Shown piece by piece: positions 8,022 through 16,810 of a DNA stretch of 37,304 nucleotides. The stretch is from Polyangiaceae bacterium. Its GTDB lineage: Bacteria; Myxococcota_A; Polyangia; Polyangiales; Polyangiaceae. The DNA is taken from contig WQYX01000038.1 in assembly GCA_009781005.1 (NCBI GenBank), positions 1 to 37,304 on the forward strand, in the 5' to 3' direction. Under the pieces are notes generated by a model. That model saw nothing but the letters and a program-made list of their open reading frames with translations, ran no database searches and was not told the origin of the DNA. Numbering within the stretch: the stretch's first letter is position 1; the number at the start of each line of letters is the position of its first letter. Position numbers and translations under genes: made by a program.

Positions 8022-9512
8022 ATGGGTAAGCATCTGCTCGCGATCGACCAAGGTACGACGGGCTCCACGGCCATCGTTCTGTCGCTGGATGGCACCACGC
8101 TCGGCAAGGAGTCCGTCGAATTTCCGCAGCACTTCCCGAAGCCCGGTTGGGTCGAGCACGATCCCGAGGACATCTGGAAGAGCGTTGGTGCTGCGGTGGG
8201 TGGTGCCCTCGCTCAGGCGAAGATCAGTGGCAGCGACATTGCCGGCATCGGCATCACCAACCAGCGCGAGACCACCCTGCTGTGGGAGCGCAGGAGTGGC
8301 AGGCCCATTCATCGCGCCATCGTGTGGCAGTGTCGGCGCACGGCCGACGAGTGCAATCGCATCAAGGCCGCGGATCTCGTCGACAAAGTGCGCGCGCGCA
8401 CGGGTCTCGTCGTCGATGCATACTTCGCGGGCACGAAGATCGCGTGGATCTTGGACCACGTCGACGGTGCGCGCGCGCGAGCAGACAAGAATGAACTCGC
8501 TTTTGGCACGGTCGACACCTTTCTCGTCCATCGCCTCACGGGCGGCGCGGTGCACGCCACCGACGTGACGAACGCATCGCGCACGCTCTTGATGGATCTC
8601 GCGAAGCGGACGTGGGACGAGGAGATGCTTGCCATCTTCCGCGTGCCGGCGAGTGTGCTGCCCAACATCGTGCCTAGCGCAGGGCAGATCGGTATGACGA
8701 AGAATGCTGGCTTTCTGCCGGACGGCATCCCCATTGCTGGCATCGCCGGTGATCAGCACGCGGCGCTCTTCGGACAGGCGTGCTTCGCGGAGGGTGATGC
8801 AAAGTGCACGTATGGCACGGGCGCGTTCGCGTTGATGAACATCGGGAAGACGCCGAGTCTCGCGAAGAGCGGACTCGTCACGACGGTTGCCTGGCAGATC
8901 CACGGCGAGACGACGTACGCGCTCGAGGGCAGCGCGTTCATTGCCGGCGCGGCCGTGCAGTGGCTCCGCGACGGGCTCGGCATCATCCGCAGCGCGGCCG
9001 AGATCGAGTCGCTTGCGCAGAGCGTTCCGTCGTCCGACGGCGTCGCGTTCGTTCCCGCGCTGGCGGGTCTTGGCGCGCCGTACTGGGATCAGGACGCGCG
9101 CGGCACCATCACCGGCATTACGCGCGGGACGACGGCGGCACACCTCGCACGCGCAACGCTCGAGGGGATCGCGTTCGAGGTGTGGGATCTGCTCGACGCG
9201 ATGACGAGCGACGGCACGCGCGTCATCAACATGCTCAAGGTCGATGGCGGTGCAGCGAAAAACGATCTGCTCGCGCAGTTTCAGGCCGACATCGCGAACG
9301 TGGAGGTCGTTCGTCCGGTCGAGATCGAGTCCACCGGACGAGGTGCGGCGATGCTCGCGGGTGTCGGTCTCGGGCTCATCGATCTCGGCGCTGCGGCGAA
9401 GATGATCGAGCTTGACAAGACATTTCGGCCGCAGATGCCGAGTACGAGCCGCGCGGCGCATCTTGCGCGCTGGCGGGACGCGATCCATCGAACGCGTTCT
9501 CGGGTGAGCTGA
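8022..9512 (+). CDS. glpK: glycerol kinase
   Basis: Phosphorylates glycerol to sn-glycerol 3-phosphate with ATP (FGGY sugar-kinase family). 496 residues from ATG 8022, close to the usual ~500. The phosphate loop AIDQGTTGSTA (~7-17) opens the protein. The glycerol-contact and FGGY signatures follow: NQRETTLLWE (~80), WQCRRTAD (~100), GDQHAALFGQ (~245), KCTYGTGAF (~265), and ALAGLGAPYWD with ARGTITGITRGT (~345-370). The alignment supports ATG 8022, but an AAGGTAGG ribosome site at 7993-8000 is better spaced for the in-frame TTG at 8010, so four extra residues are possible. It stands alone, with no glpF or glpD nearby. The MITE pair lies directly upstream and could carry or disturb its promoter. 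Confidence 0.96.
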   Translation: MGKHLLAIDQGTTGSTAIVLSLDGTTLGKESVEFPQHFPKPGWVEHDPEDIWKSVGAAVGGALAQAKISGSDIAGIGITNQRETTLLWERRSGRPIHRAIVWQCRRTADECNRIKAADLVDKVRARTGLVVDAYFAGTKIAWILDHVDGARARADKNELAFGTVDTFLVHRLTGGAVHATDVTNASRTLLMDLAKRTWDEEMLAIFRVPASVLPNIVPSAGQIGMTKNAGFLPDGIPIAGIAGDQHAALFGQACFAEGDAKCTYGTGAFALMNIGKTPSLAKSGLVTTVAWQIHGETTYALEGSAFIAGAAVQWLRDGLGIIRSAAEIESLAQSVPSSDGVAFVPALAGLGAPYWDQDARGTITGITRGTTAAHLARATLEGIAFEVWDLLDAMTSDGTRVINMLKVDGGAAKNDLLAQFQADIANVEVVRPVEIESTGRGAAMLAGVGLGLIDLGAAAKMIELDKTFRPQMPSTSRAAHLARWRDAIHRTRSRVS

Positions 9513-9747
9513 AGCAACGCGTACGAATCACGGCGGCGCTCAAAGACGCACTGCACGCACTTACTCGCCTCGACACTTCGATGGAGCTTCCCGTAAGGGC
9601 TCACGACGTGCGACTCTAGAAGTTCGTACAGGCCGTGTTCCATGCCTGCCAACGAAGCTTCTCTTGCTTACGATCATCATAACCTCGAGCGACACCGTCA
9701 GCCCCGGCCGTTCGAGATCACACGCTTGCCTTCGAAGGGAGAATCTC

Positions 9748-10596
9748 ATGTCTGAAGACTGTCCGTCGACGGAGCCTGTCCGCGATGTCCCCGTGGACTG
9801 GGAGGCTCTCGAAGATGCTTTCGAGAACAACGCACCCGAGGTGCATAGCTACCTTCACCTGACGACCGGAGAAGTGCTCCGCGTGGTCGACGGTGTGGCC
9901 GATCCGCAGATGCATTCGCGCATCAGCATCGATCCGAACTACTTGCGCGTCGATCCGGTGTCATCGCGCGAGCAGTACCGTTGGATGGAGCGCTTCATCC
10001 CGATGATCGACGACAACGAGCTTCGCACGAAGCTCGCCCAGGCGATCGATGGCAAGGGCGCCTTCCGACGATTCAAAGACGTGCTCATGTCTTTTGCCGA
10101 GGACCGCGAGCGCTGGTTCACGTTTCGCAGCGAGCGGCTTCGCACGTTCATGGAAGCATGGCTGAGCGCGCATGCCATGCGCGCCGTGCCGCGTCCCGCG
10201 TGGGTCGACGGGCCCCCATCCGGTGACGAGTCGATCCCGGACAGTCTCATCTCGTCGAGCCAGCCGCCGAGCGCGATCGCTGCAGCAGCGTCCATCGCCA
10301 TCGCCTCCGACACCGAAGGGCCGAAGTCGCAGAGTGGGCGTCGTCAGCGCAACGCCGAAACGCTTCGCCTGCACCTCAAAGAGCTCGGTGATGCACTGGG
10401 GCCGCGCGAGCTCGATCTCCTCACCGCGTTCGCCGAGTTCTTGAAGGCGCGCCGTGCTGCGCGGGGTTTCGCGCACCACCACGAACACATGCGCGAGGAG
10501 CGTGAGATAACGTCGTCCCAAAGGCCTCCGCACAGCGGCGACGAGCCGGCGTCCGCAAAGCTTGTCGGCGAAGGCAAAGGCAACGGGTCGCCGTAG
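9748..10596 (+). CDS. UPF0158 family protein
   Basis: Uncharacterised protein family UPF0158 (Pfam PF03682), 282 residues. The family core fills residues ~10-140: a DWEALEDAFE opening, YLHLTTGEVLRV, YLRVDPVSSREQYRWMERF, the invariant-looking GKGAFRRFKDVL (~105) and RERWFTFRSERLR. The C-terminal half (~150-280) is Ser/Ala/Arg-rich and looks disordered. ATG 9748 was chosen over the upstream in-frame ATG because a GAAGGGAG ribosome site ends 8 bases before it and the family homology starts just after. The next gene begins 12 bp after its stop, so the two are probably co-transcribed. No function is established for the family. Confidence 0.85.
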   Translation: MSEDCPSTEPVRDVPVDWEALEDAFENNAPEVHSYLHLTTGEVLRVVDGVADPQMHSRISIDPNYLRVDPVSSREQYRWMERFIPMIDDNELRTKLAQAIDGKGAFRRFKDVLMSFAEDRERWFTFRSERLRTFMEAWLSAHAMRAVPRPAWVDGPPSGDESIPDSLISSSQPPSAIAAAASIAIASDTEGPKSQSGRRQRNAETLRLHLKELGDALGPRELDLLTAFAEFLKARRAARGFAHHHEHMREEREITSSQRPPHSGDEPASAKLVGEGKGNGSP

Positions 10597-10608
10597 GCAG
10601 AGGCCGCG

Positions 10609-11409
10609 GTGGTACGGCGAGAGACGTCGCGAGCGACACGAATCTCTCCCTCTTCAGGGCGAGTCTGCAGCCTTGCTGCGCGCGGGTTGGCGGCGTCGCT
10701 CGCGTTCCTCTCGCTCCCATGCCTTGCAGACGTGAAGAATGGATCGGCGTATTGGTTGCGCGGGGTCACGGCCGACCGCGTCGCGGTTCGCTACATGACG
10801 CCGGAGACCGGAGGCATGGCGCACCCCCGCTTCATCACCGACCGCACGCTCGCACTCTTCGCGCGCTTCGAAGCAATGAGCGAACAGGTGCCGATGCCCG
10901 AGGCCGGATATCCGGAGCGTTACGTTCGCAGTGCACTCGATCGGCTCGTCGCGCGATCCATGCTCGCGGGGCTGCTTCGTCAGCGCGGAACGGAGGCTCC
11001 GGACTTGCCGCGCCGCGCCCGAGAAGCGCGCGCCGAGCTCGCAGATCGCGTGGGAGGTCCGCGCGCGCTCGACGAGGCGATGAAGCGCGAAGGGATCGAC
11101 GACGACGAGTTGATGGCGCTCCTCAACGAACAGATCCGCGCGGCCACGTACATCGACAAAGCCATCACCTCGATCCTCACCGTGACCGAGGACTCGTTGC
11201 GTGAGGCGTACCGCGGTGCCGTCCACCCATACCGCAACCTGAAATACGAAGACGCGCGCGAGCGCCTTCGTGTGTGGGTAGCGACCGAGCGGCAGCGAGC
11301 TACCGAGCTCGAATTCTTGCAGAGTGCACGCGCACGAATCACGGTTATCGTGCACAATCCCATCGGTACGAGCGAGCCGAACCGAGAGATCTCTCCGATT
11401 CGACCATGA
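10609..11409 (+). CDS. SurA N-terminal-like exported protein without PPIase domain
   Basis: 266-residue protein beginning with GTG 10609, 12 bp after the UPF0158 stop and behind a gcagagg ribosome site. Residues ~22-42 form a Sec-type signal (LAASLAFLSLPCLA-D). The rest resembles the helical chaperone part of SurA/PpiC proteins: paired helices RSALDRLVARSMLAGLLRQRG, ALDEAMKREGIDDDELMALL, then a VTEDSLREAYRG segment and the final long helix ending QSARARITVIV. No parvulin domain is present. Role as a periplasmic chaperone is inferred from that pattern only; an unrelated helical lipid- or protein-binding role cannot be excluded. Its stop overlaps the start of the CDF transporter gene (ATGA), so the two are translationally coupled. 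Confidence 0.65.
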   Translation: MVRRETSRATRISPSSGRVCSLAARGLAASLAFLSLPCLADVKNGSAYWLRGVTADRVAVRYMTPETGGMAHPRFITDRTLALFARFEAMSEQVPMPEAGYPERYVRSALDRLVARSMLAGLLRQRGTEAPDLPRRAREARAELADRVGGPRALDEAMKREGIDDDELMALLNEQIRAATYIDKAITSILTVTEDSLREAYRGAVHPYRNLKYEDARERLRVWVATERQRATELEFLQSARARITVIVHNPIGTSEPNREISPIRP

Positions 11410-12383
11410 GCCAAGCAGACAGTAAAAAAGTCGTCATTGCAGCACTGCTCGGAAACCTGGCCATTGCCTCGTGCAAGTTCGGAGCGGCATTCCTGTCTGG
11501 CTCCACCGCAACGCTGGCCGAAGCCGTGCACTCACTTGCGGACACTGGCAATCAAGGACTGCTCCTCATTGGCATTCATCTCGCGGCGGCACCTCCGGAT
11601 GATCACTTCCCGTTCGGACGCTCGGGTGAAAAATACTTCTGGCCGTTCGTCGTCGCGCTGATGCTCTTGTCGGTGGGCGGCGCCTTTGCGGTTTACGACG
11701 GCATCCTGCACATGATCCATCCTGTCAGGCTTCCGGGTGCGCGCTTCTGGAGCTACGCGGTGCTCGGCATGTCCATGTTGTTCGAGGCGCTCAGTTTCAG
11801 GGTGGCGTGGAAGGAATTTCGCGTGCTCGCCAAGGGGCGGCCCTGGATCCGCGCCGTGCGCGAGGCGCGCGATCCGACGATCCCACTCGTGCTCGCAGAG
11901 GACACGACGGCGCTCATTGGATTATCCATCGCTCTCGTCGCCGTGTTCGTGAGCGACATCACCGGCCAGGCTTTTTGGGATCCGCTTGGCAGCGTCTTCA
12001 TTGGCCTCTTGCTCGCAACGGTGGCCATTTTGCTCGCGCGCAATACGCATGCACTCCTCATCGGATCGAGCGCCGATCCGGAGGAGCAGGGGCAGGCGCT
12101 CTACCTGACCGAGGGCGTGGATGGCGTCGAACGCGTGACACAGATCCTCACTTTCCACGTTGGCCCTGACGTTGCCATCCTCGCCCTGAAGGTGGCGTTC
12201 AAGGAAACCATGGCAGCACAAGCCATCGAAGAGTGCATCAACGAGATCGAGCGACGCGTGCGCGCCGAGCTGCCGGTGATGCGAAAGATCTTCATCGAGG
12301 TAGATGCTCACGGCGACGGGCGAGGACTCGAACGCGCGCGAGCCGCGTGGACTGCCCGCGGCGACTTGTACTCCAATAAGTAG
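11406..12383 (+). CDS. cation diffusion facilitator (CDF) metal transporter
   Basis: Inner-membrane divalent-cation/proton antiporter of the CDF family (Zn, Fe, Mn or Co export), 325 residues. Six hydrophobic helices span about residues 10-220. The TM2 metal site is seen as HSLADTGNQ (HxxxD, ~residue 40) and the TM5 site as LAEDTTALIG (ED in place of HxxxD, ~165), a variant found in the ZnT9-like branch. A cytoplasmic C-terminal domain follows (~225-325). ATG 11406 overlaps the previous stop by four bases, which fixes the start. The gene converges with the lipoprotein gene 12395-13705 with only 11 bp between. Metal specificity cannot be read from sequence. Confidence 0.9.
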   Translation: MSQADSKKVVIAALLGNLAIASCKFGAAFLSGSTATLAEAVHSLADTGNQGLLLIGIHLAAAPPDDHFPFGRSGEKYFWPFVVALMLLSVGGAFAVYDGILHMIHPVRLPGARFWSYAVLGMSMLFEALSFRVAWKEFRVLAKGRPWIRAVREARDPTIPLVLAEDTTALIGLSIALVAVFVSDITGQAFWDPLGSVFIGLLLATVAILLARNTHALLIGSSADPEEQGQALYLTEGVDGVERVTQILTFHVGPDVAILALKVAFKETMAAQAIEECINEIERRVRAELPVMRKIFIEVDAHGDGRGLERARAAWTARGDLYSNK

Positions 12384-12394
12384 TACAATTTTCA

Positions 12395-13705
12395 CTATTC
12401 GCGGTATTGCTCGATCTCCGCTGCTCCACCCACGACCGCTGCACCACCCGTCGGCATGGCGACCAGGCGCCCACCCGTGCGCGGCACCTTGAGCGTGATC
12501 TCGCGCACGTCGGTTGGTGTCACGCGATACGCGCGGGTCTGACCGGTGGCGTCGTCGCCGACCGCGAGCGCCGCGTCCGCACCAACCGTGACCGCTTGCG
12601 CGCGGACGAGAGGGACGTCGGTGGTCCCGGCCGCGGGCGTGCAGCTCGACGTGCATGCCACGTCAACGACGCGCGCAGGTGAAAATGCGTTTGGATCGTC
12701 CGCGGTACCTTGGCCTCCGGCGACGATCATGCGATGGCCGTCGAACGCGGTGGCGGCGCACCCGATCACCGGATCCGGTGGGAAGGCGAGGGGTGAGCCG
12801 AGGGTGCTGGTGGAGGCGAGGACTTCCGCGCCCGCGCCCGTGGCGCTGCCTCCGTAGACGACGAGCCCGTGCCCATCCATCCATGCGGCGCATGCACCTC
12901 TGCGCGGCGCTGCAAGATTCACGAACGACGCGTTACCGCTGGCGTTGATGTAAAGTACACGCGTCGTGGCATCTCCGGTCGTGCGCGTGCCCCCTACGAT
13001 GTAGAGCGATCCGTCGGGCGCGTAGACGGTGGCGCCGCCAGCGATGTCGCCGAAGTTGCCTCCGGTGGGTGCCGTCGCGTCCGTGGTGGATGCCGTGCTC
13101 AGATCGATCATCGTGGCGCCCGTCTCGTCCACGACGAGGACCGTCGTGCTGACGGTGGCGATCGACTCGGCGGATCGCGTGAGGACCGGCGCCGACGACA
13201 TCGGCGCGAGCGCGAGCAGATCGTAGAGTGCAGAGGCAGTGCCGCTTGCCGCAAAGATGTAACGACCGTCTGCGATGTCGACGACGGGCGACGCGAGCAC
13301 AGTCGACGGTGTTTGCGGCAGTCGCGCGAACTCGCCGACGCGCTGGACGAAGACGTTCATCGATGCGCCGTCGAGCGCGCCGAATTGCACGTCGAGTGAC
13401 TGCCCTTGCAAAAGCACGGTACCCGCCGCGTCGATGGCGCTGACGCGCAGCGCGCCGATGGTCGACGGGTTCAAGTTTCCGAGATCCACCTCGCTTGCGG
13501 GCAGCGCGGTGCGCGTGATCTCCGTCGTCGTTCCGTCGAGCGCGATGTTTTCGACGACGAGGGTGGACGGCACGGGCGTTCGCGTGAATGCGTCGGTTTC
13601 ACCACCGGTGGTGATGTTGATTGTGCCGGACGATGTCGTGTTGCACGCGCTGCCGACGAACGACGTGACGAACGCTGCGACGGAAAGGAAAGATAAGTTC
13701 CGCAT
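12395..13705 (-). CDS. kelch-like beta-propeller lipoprotein
   Basis: 436-residue lipoprotein: signal peptide with lipobox (VGSAC, Cys near 21), then a Thr/Ser-rich region and a set of repeats of about 45-55 residues that contain Gly-Gly turns such as YIVGGTRTTGD, LVVYGGSATG, MIVAGGQGTAD and AAVVGGAAE near the end. This is the look of a kelch or galactose-oxidase-like propeller, though the blades are irregular. One Cys pair (VACTSSC) is near residue 360. The probable site is the outer membrane or periplasm; no ligand is predicted. It is transcribed away from the SPOR gene, with an 87-bp divergent promoter region between. Confidence 0.65.
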   Translation of the reverse strand: MRNLSFLSVAAFVTSFVGSACNTTSSGTINITTGGETDAFTRTPVPSTLVVENIALDGTTTEITRTALPASEVDLGNLNPSTIGALRVSAIDAAGTVLLQGQSLDVQFGALDGASMNVFVQRVGEFARLPQTPSTVLASPVVDIADGRYIFAASGTASALYDLLALAPMSSAPVLTRSAESIATVSTTVLVVDETGATMIDLSTASTTDATAPTGGNFGDIAGGATVYAPDGSLYIVGGTRTTGDATTRVLYINASGNASFVNLAAPRRGACAAWMDGHGLVVYGGSATGAGAEVLASTSTLGSPLAFPPDPVIGCAATAFDGHRMIVAGGQGTADDPNAFSPARVVDVACTSSCTPAAGTTDVPLVRAQAVTVGADAALAVGDDATGQTRAYRVTPTDVREITLKVPRTGGRLVAMPTGGAAVVGGAAEIEQYRE

Positions 13706-13792
13706 GCGCAGGGTCGTAACACGCTACCCCTCCGCACCGCAGCAAAGTTGGCCGCGTGCTGTTCGAAGCGATAGGCGAACGAAGAGGCAAGG

Positions 13793-14575
13793 ATGATGGA
13801 TCCGACCAGCGTGAGAAACCTCGAGCAAATTCAGGAAACGGACGGCGAGTCGCGTACCCCGCGCAGCGTGAAGATCCTCCTCGTTGCGCTCGGTGCAGCA
13901 TGCATCCTTTTCGCTGGGCTCTCGCTCGGTGGTCGTCGTTCGTCGACCGCACTAAAGAAGGTGGATCCGCTTGGCGATCTGGTCTCGCAGCAGTCGCGCA
14001 TCGGAAAGAGCGCGTCGCCGAAAGCCACCGATCTCAGCGCGCACGACGTGACGTTCCCCGGGATCTTGAGCGACGACGGCTCACCAACGACTGCGCTCGC
14101 AGCGGTCAAGGGTGCGCCCGCGTTGCAACCCGTGCCTGCTTCGAGCGCGCCGCCCGTGCAAGCGGCGCCGCCGATCGCGGCCGATCGCCTGCCTGTCGTT
14201 CCTCTCCCCGCGCAGAACGTGCTCGACGCTTCGCCTGTCGTCACGCGACCGCGAGACTCGCTCACGCGAGCAGCGAACGACGCGGCACAGATCACCTCTC
14301 CAGCGGAGCCTTCGGCGCCTGCGGGGCGCGAAGGCGGCTATCAGCTTCAGGTGAGCTCGTTCCGCAGCCAGGCCGAAGCGGATCAATTCGCGTTGCAGCT
14401 ACGCGCGCGCGGTCACAAAGCCTACGTCGCCGAGGCCCACGTTGCAGGTCGTGGCACGTGGTACCGAGTGAGGATTGGTCCGTTTGCATCGCAACGCGCC
14501 GCTTCCGCGTACCGCTCCGGTTTCGAAGGGCGCGAGCATGTCGTTCCCTTTATCGTGCCCCCCGCTTCGAAGTAA
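13793..14575 (+). CDS. SPOR-domain membrane protein
   Basis: 260-residue bitopic membrane protein. A short cytoplasmic N-terminus (~1-25) is followed by one membrane helix (ILLVALGAACILFAGLSLG, ~27-46), a long Ala/Pro-rich periplasmic linker (~90-170), and a C-terminal SPOR domain (~180-258) with YQLQVSSFRSQAEADQF, LRARGHKAYV and the closing WYRVRIGPFASQRAA motif. SPOR domains bind denuded glycan strands at division septa, so a role at the septum or cell wall is expected from the family. The ATG at 13793 is the first of two tandem ATGs (MM). The downstream amidotransferase-like gene starts about 90 bp later. Confidence 0.88.
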   Translation: MMDPTSVRNLEQIQETDGESRTPRSVKILLVALGAACILFAGLSLGGRRSSTALKKVDPLGDLVSQQSRIGKSASPKATDLSAHDVTFPGILSDDGSPTTALAAVKGAPALQPVPASSAPPVQAAPPIAADRLPVVPLPAQNVLDASPVVTRPRDSLTRAANDAAQITSPAEPSAPAGREGGYQLQVSSFRSQAEADQFALQLRARGHKAYVAEAHVAGRGTWYRVRIGPFASQRAASAYRSGFEGREHVVPFIVPPASK

Positions 14576-14666
14576 GCGCGGCTCGGCGGCCGCCGTGCAT
14601 TGTCGATCGCGATGTGTAACGTTTGTGGGCCACGGATAGGTGGGTCCGAGGGGAGTAAAAAAAGAC

Positions 14667-15524
14667 ATGGCACGGCTTTTTGGCCTAATAGGAAATCGCG
14701 CTGATCTTGCTGTCCGCATCCTCGGCTCCGAGGCGGACGCGCTTCGTGCAAAGTGCAAGGGTTCACCGCTCGGTTGGGGAATCGGGTTTTACCAGGGTGG
14801 CGAGGTGCTCATGCGCCGTCGGCCCATCGACGACAATGAGACGATCGAAGTCGCCAAGCTCTCGAGCGATGTTCGCACCGACGTGCTCGTCGGACACGTT
14901 CGCAACGCGACGGTTGGAAAGCGAAGCACGGAGAACACGCATCCCTTCCGTTATCGCCAGTGGCTCTACGCGCAGACGGGCACTCTTCCGTCGTTCGATG
15001 TCCTTCGCGAGCGACTCATTGAAAGCGTTCACGGATTTCTTCGCTCATCCATTCGCGGCGAGACGGACGCAGAAATTCTTTTCTATGTCTTTCTCTCGTT
15101 CTTACATGACGCGGGGCGCCTGAACGATTCCGTCGTCGATCCCGCGCGCGTCCGCGACGCGCTCCGTTCGAGCCTCGCGGTCGTCTCGGCGATGGCGGCG
15201 GAGGTGTCCGGCGAAGAGGCGTCGGCGAACCTCGTCGTGTCGAACGGCGAGCACGTTTTTGCCGTGCACACGGGGCAGCAAATGGGCTACCGCGTCTTGC
15301 ACGGCAGAAGCGACGCCGATGCGCTCATTGGCGACGATCTCGTGCTTCGTCGCAAGACGCCGGAGCTCGCACAAATGCATTTTACATTGATCGCGAGCGA
15401 CTTCGATGACGAATGGTCGCCCGCGGTCTCCGGGCCCGTGTCGCATGCGCGCTGGAAGGTCGCCCCGGATCGTGCCATCGTCACTCTCGAGCGTGGGTCC
15501 GATCCGCACATCGAAGCTCTGTAA
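14667..15524 (+). CDS. class II glutamine amidotransferase-like protein, catalytic Cys replaced by Ala
   Basis: YafJ-like member of the Ntn-type class II glutamine amidotransferases (GATase_4/6), 285 residues. The N-terminus MARLFGLIGNR aligns with the usual MCRLFG opening, but the nucleophile at position 2, invariant in active enzymes, is Ala. Other active-site surroundings are retained: GWGIGFYQGG (~35), LVGHVRNATVG (~82) with the RxAT substrate-binding pattern, and NTHPFRYRQWLYAQTGTL (~96-113), where the usual HNG becomes AQTG. ATG 14667 is preceded by AGGGGAG about 12 bases upstream; the longer in-frame start at 14640 lacks support. Loss of the Cys and of the oxyanion Asn-Gly points to a non-catalytic protein. 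The next gene overlaps its 3' end. Confidence 0.8.
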   Translation: MARLFGLIGNRADLAVRILGSEADALRAKCKGSPLGWGIGFYQGGEVLMRRRPIDDNETIEVAKLSSDVRTDVLVGHVRNATVGKRSTENTHPFRYRQWLYAQTGTLPSFDVLRERLIESVHGFLRSSIRGETDAEILFYVFLSFLHDAGRLNDSVVDPARVRDALRSSLAVVSAMAAEVSGEEASANLVVSNGEHVFAVHTGQQMGYRVLHGRSDADALIGDDLVLRRKTPELAQMHFTLIASDFDDEWSPAVSGPVSHARWKVAPDRAIVTLERGSDPHIEAL

Positions 15525-16134
15525 TGTCGTCGCCACCGCTGCGTGGCGGCTCGCGGCTGTTGGGATGCTCGCGGGGTGCGCGGGTTCGCTCGTGACCGCG
15601 ACCGAAATGCCGAAGGCACCTCGCCGTCCCGACGGTGTTGTTCTCGAACCCCCGTCGGCACTGCCCGCGCCTGTCCACGTGGCTCCCGCTTACGGCGTCG
15701 TCGCTCTGCGCGAGCCGCTCGCAGGTGAGGACGTCGAGAACGTCGTGCGTGCTTACCTCCAGGCCTTCGAGCGCGGCGATATGGCCGGCCTCAGGCAGAT
15801 GCTCGCAAGCGATGCCGCACCTCTCGAGCGGGCTGGTGCAGGCAGAGCGCAGCTCATCGAGCGATGGTCGTCGCGCATGGAGATCTTCGAGACTCTGAGG
15901 CTTTCAGGTGTCCCCGTGGTTGCTCACTTCGATCGGATCGAGACGTACACGTACGACGCGCTTGGTGGCTCGAGCGACCACGCGCGTCCGCCGGCCATGC
16001 AGCCTGGAGATCTCTACGTGCGCGTGCCCGTTGCGGTGTCGCGCATCACCGAGCAGCTCTTCGGCAACGTGCTCGTCTTGCTCCTGCGCCAAGAGAAGGG
16101 ACACCTGCTCATTGCAGGGCAGGGCGGTGAATAG
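15493..16134 (+). CDS. lipoprotein with SnoaL/NTF2-like domain
   Basis: Likely lipoprotein of about 213 residues. GTG 15493 is chosen because it gives a basic N-terminus, a hydrophobic stretch and a lipobox (GMLAGC, Cys near 28); it overlaps the end of the preceding gene by 32 bases. The mature part has a short Pro-rich segment and then ENVVRAYLQAFERGDMAGLRQML (given in part: residues ~83-105), the opening helices of a SnoaL/NTF2-like fold, and beta strands to the end (LFGNVLVLLLRQEKG, LLIAGQ). No catalytic residues can be named. It converges with coaE, 15 bp away. Start choice is moderately uncertain. Confidence 0.6.
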   Translation: MGPIRTSKLCNVVATAAWRLAAVGMLAGCAGSLVTATEMPKAPRRPDGVVLEPPSALPAPVHVAPAYGVVALREPLAGEDVENVVRAYLQAFERGDMAGLRQMLASDAAPLERAGAGRAQLIERWSSRMEIFETLRLSGVPVVAHFDRIETYTYDALGGSSDHARPPAMQPGDLYVRVPVAVSRITEQLFGNVLVLLLRQEKGHLLIAGQGGE

Positions 16135-16149
16135 CTGCAATATGCAAGT

Positions 16150-16779
16150 CTATGCGCGGCGGTAACGGTTTGCGTCTATGTCGAGCCTTGCACAAATCGC
16201 GTCGAGGACTTCGTCGGTGCGCGCATGCAGCGCATCTCGCGAGTCCGCGTTCTCAATCACGAAATCAGCTACGCGGGTTTTCTCTGCCAGCGGAGTCTGC
16301 GCGCGGATCCTGGCCTTCACGTCTTCTTCGGTCACGCCGTCGCGCGCGCAAGCGCGTGCAATCTGCATATTTTCGGGCGCGCTCACGACGACGAGCGGTC
16401 GGAACGCATTGGCGATACCGTTCTCGACGAGCAGCGCCGCTTCGTAGCATGCGAGAAGATGTCCGGCTTCGCTGAGCGCGCGCGCTTCTTCGAGGCTCTT
16501 GTCGCGGATCCTTGGGTGGACGATGGCGTTCAGCGTGCGGCGTTTTTCGTCGTTGCCAAAGACTTCGCGCGCGAGCTTCTTTCGGTCGAGCGAGCCATCT
16601 TCTGCGAGCACGTCTTCGCCGAAAATGCGCGCGATCTCAGCGAGCCCCGACGTGCCTTTCTCGACTACGTCGCGCGCGAGTCTGTCGGCGTCGATGACGG
16701 GCACTCCTCGCGACGCGAACCGTGCGCCGACCGTGCTTTTGCCTGAAGCGATTCCACCGGTGAGTCCGAAGATGTGCAT
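16150..16779 (-). CDS. coaE: dephospho-CoA kinase
   Basis: Last enzyme of coenzyme A synthesis: phosphorylates the 3'-hydroxyl of dephospho-CoA with ATP. 209 residues, standard length. The P-loop GGIASGKST lies at residues 8-16, followed by RGVPVIDADRLARDVVEKG (in the CoA-domain pattern, ~29-47), LDRKKLAREVF (~75), NAIVHPRI (~92) and LLVENG (~122). It is transcribed divergently from dnaE with only 31 bp between the two start codons, so the promoters must overlap or lie inside the opposite gene. Confidence 0.96.
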   Translation of the reverse strand: MHIFGLTGGIASGKSTVGARFASRGVPVIDADRLARDVVEKGTSGLAEIARIFGEDVLAEDGSLDRKKLAREVFGNDEKRRTLNAIVHPRIRDKSLEEARALSEAGHLLACYEAALLVENGIANAFRPLVVVSAPENMQIARACARDGVTEEDVKARIRAQTPLAEKTRVADFVIENADSRDALHARTDEVLDAICARLDIDANRYRRA

Positions 16780-16810
16780 CGTGTTTACGCTTTGCTAAAG
16801 ACTTGCCCTC

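Noticed and set aside
7791..9488. 565-residue open frame antisense to glpK
   Set aside because: Arg/Ala-rich shadow without domains; glpK is clear on the plus strand.
9513..9660. Possible short protein remnant after glpK (ALKDALHALTRLDTSMELP then a stop and KFVQAVFHACQ)
   Set aside because: It reads somewhat like protein on both sides of a TAG, but no start, no ribosome site and no known family; too weak to list as a gene.
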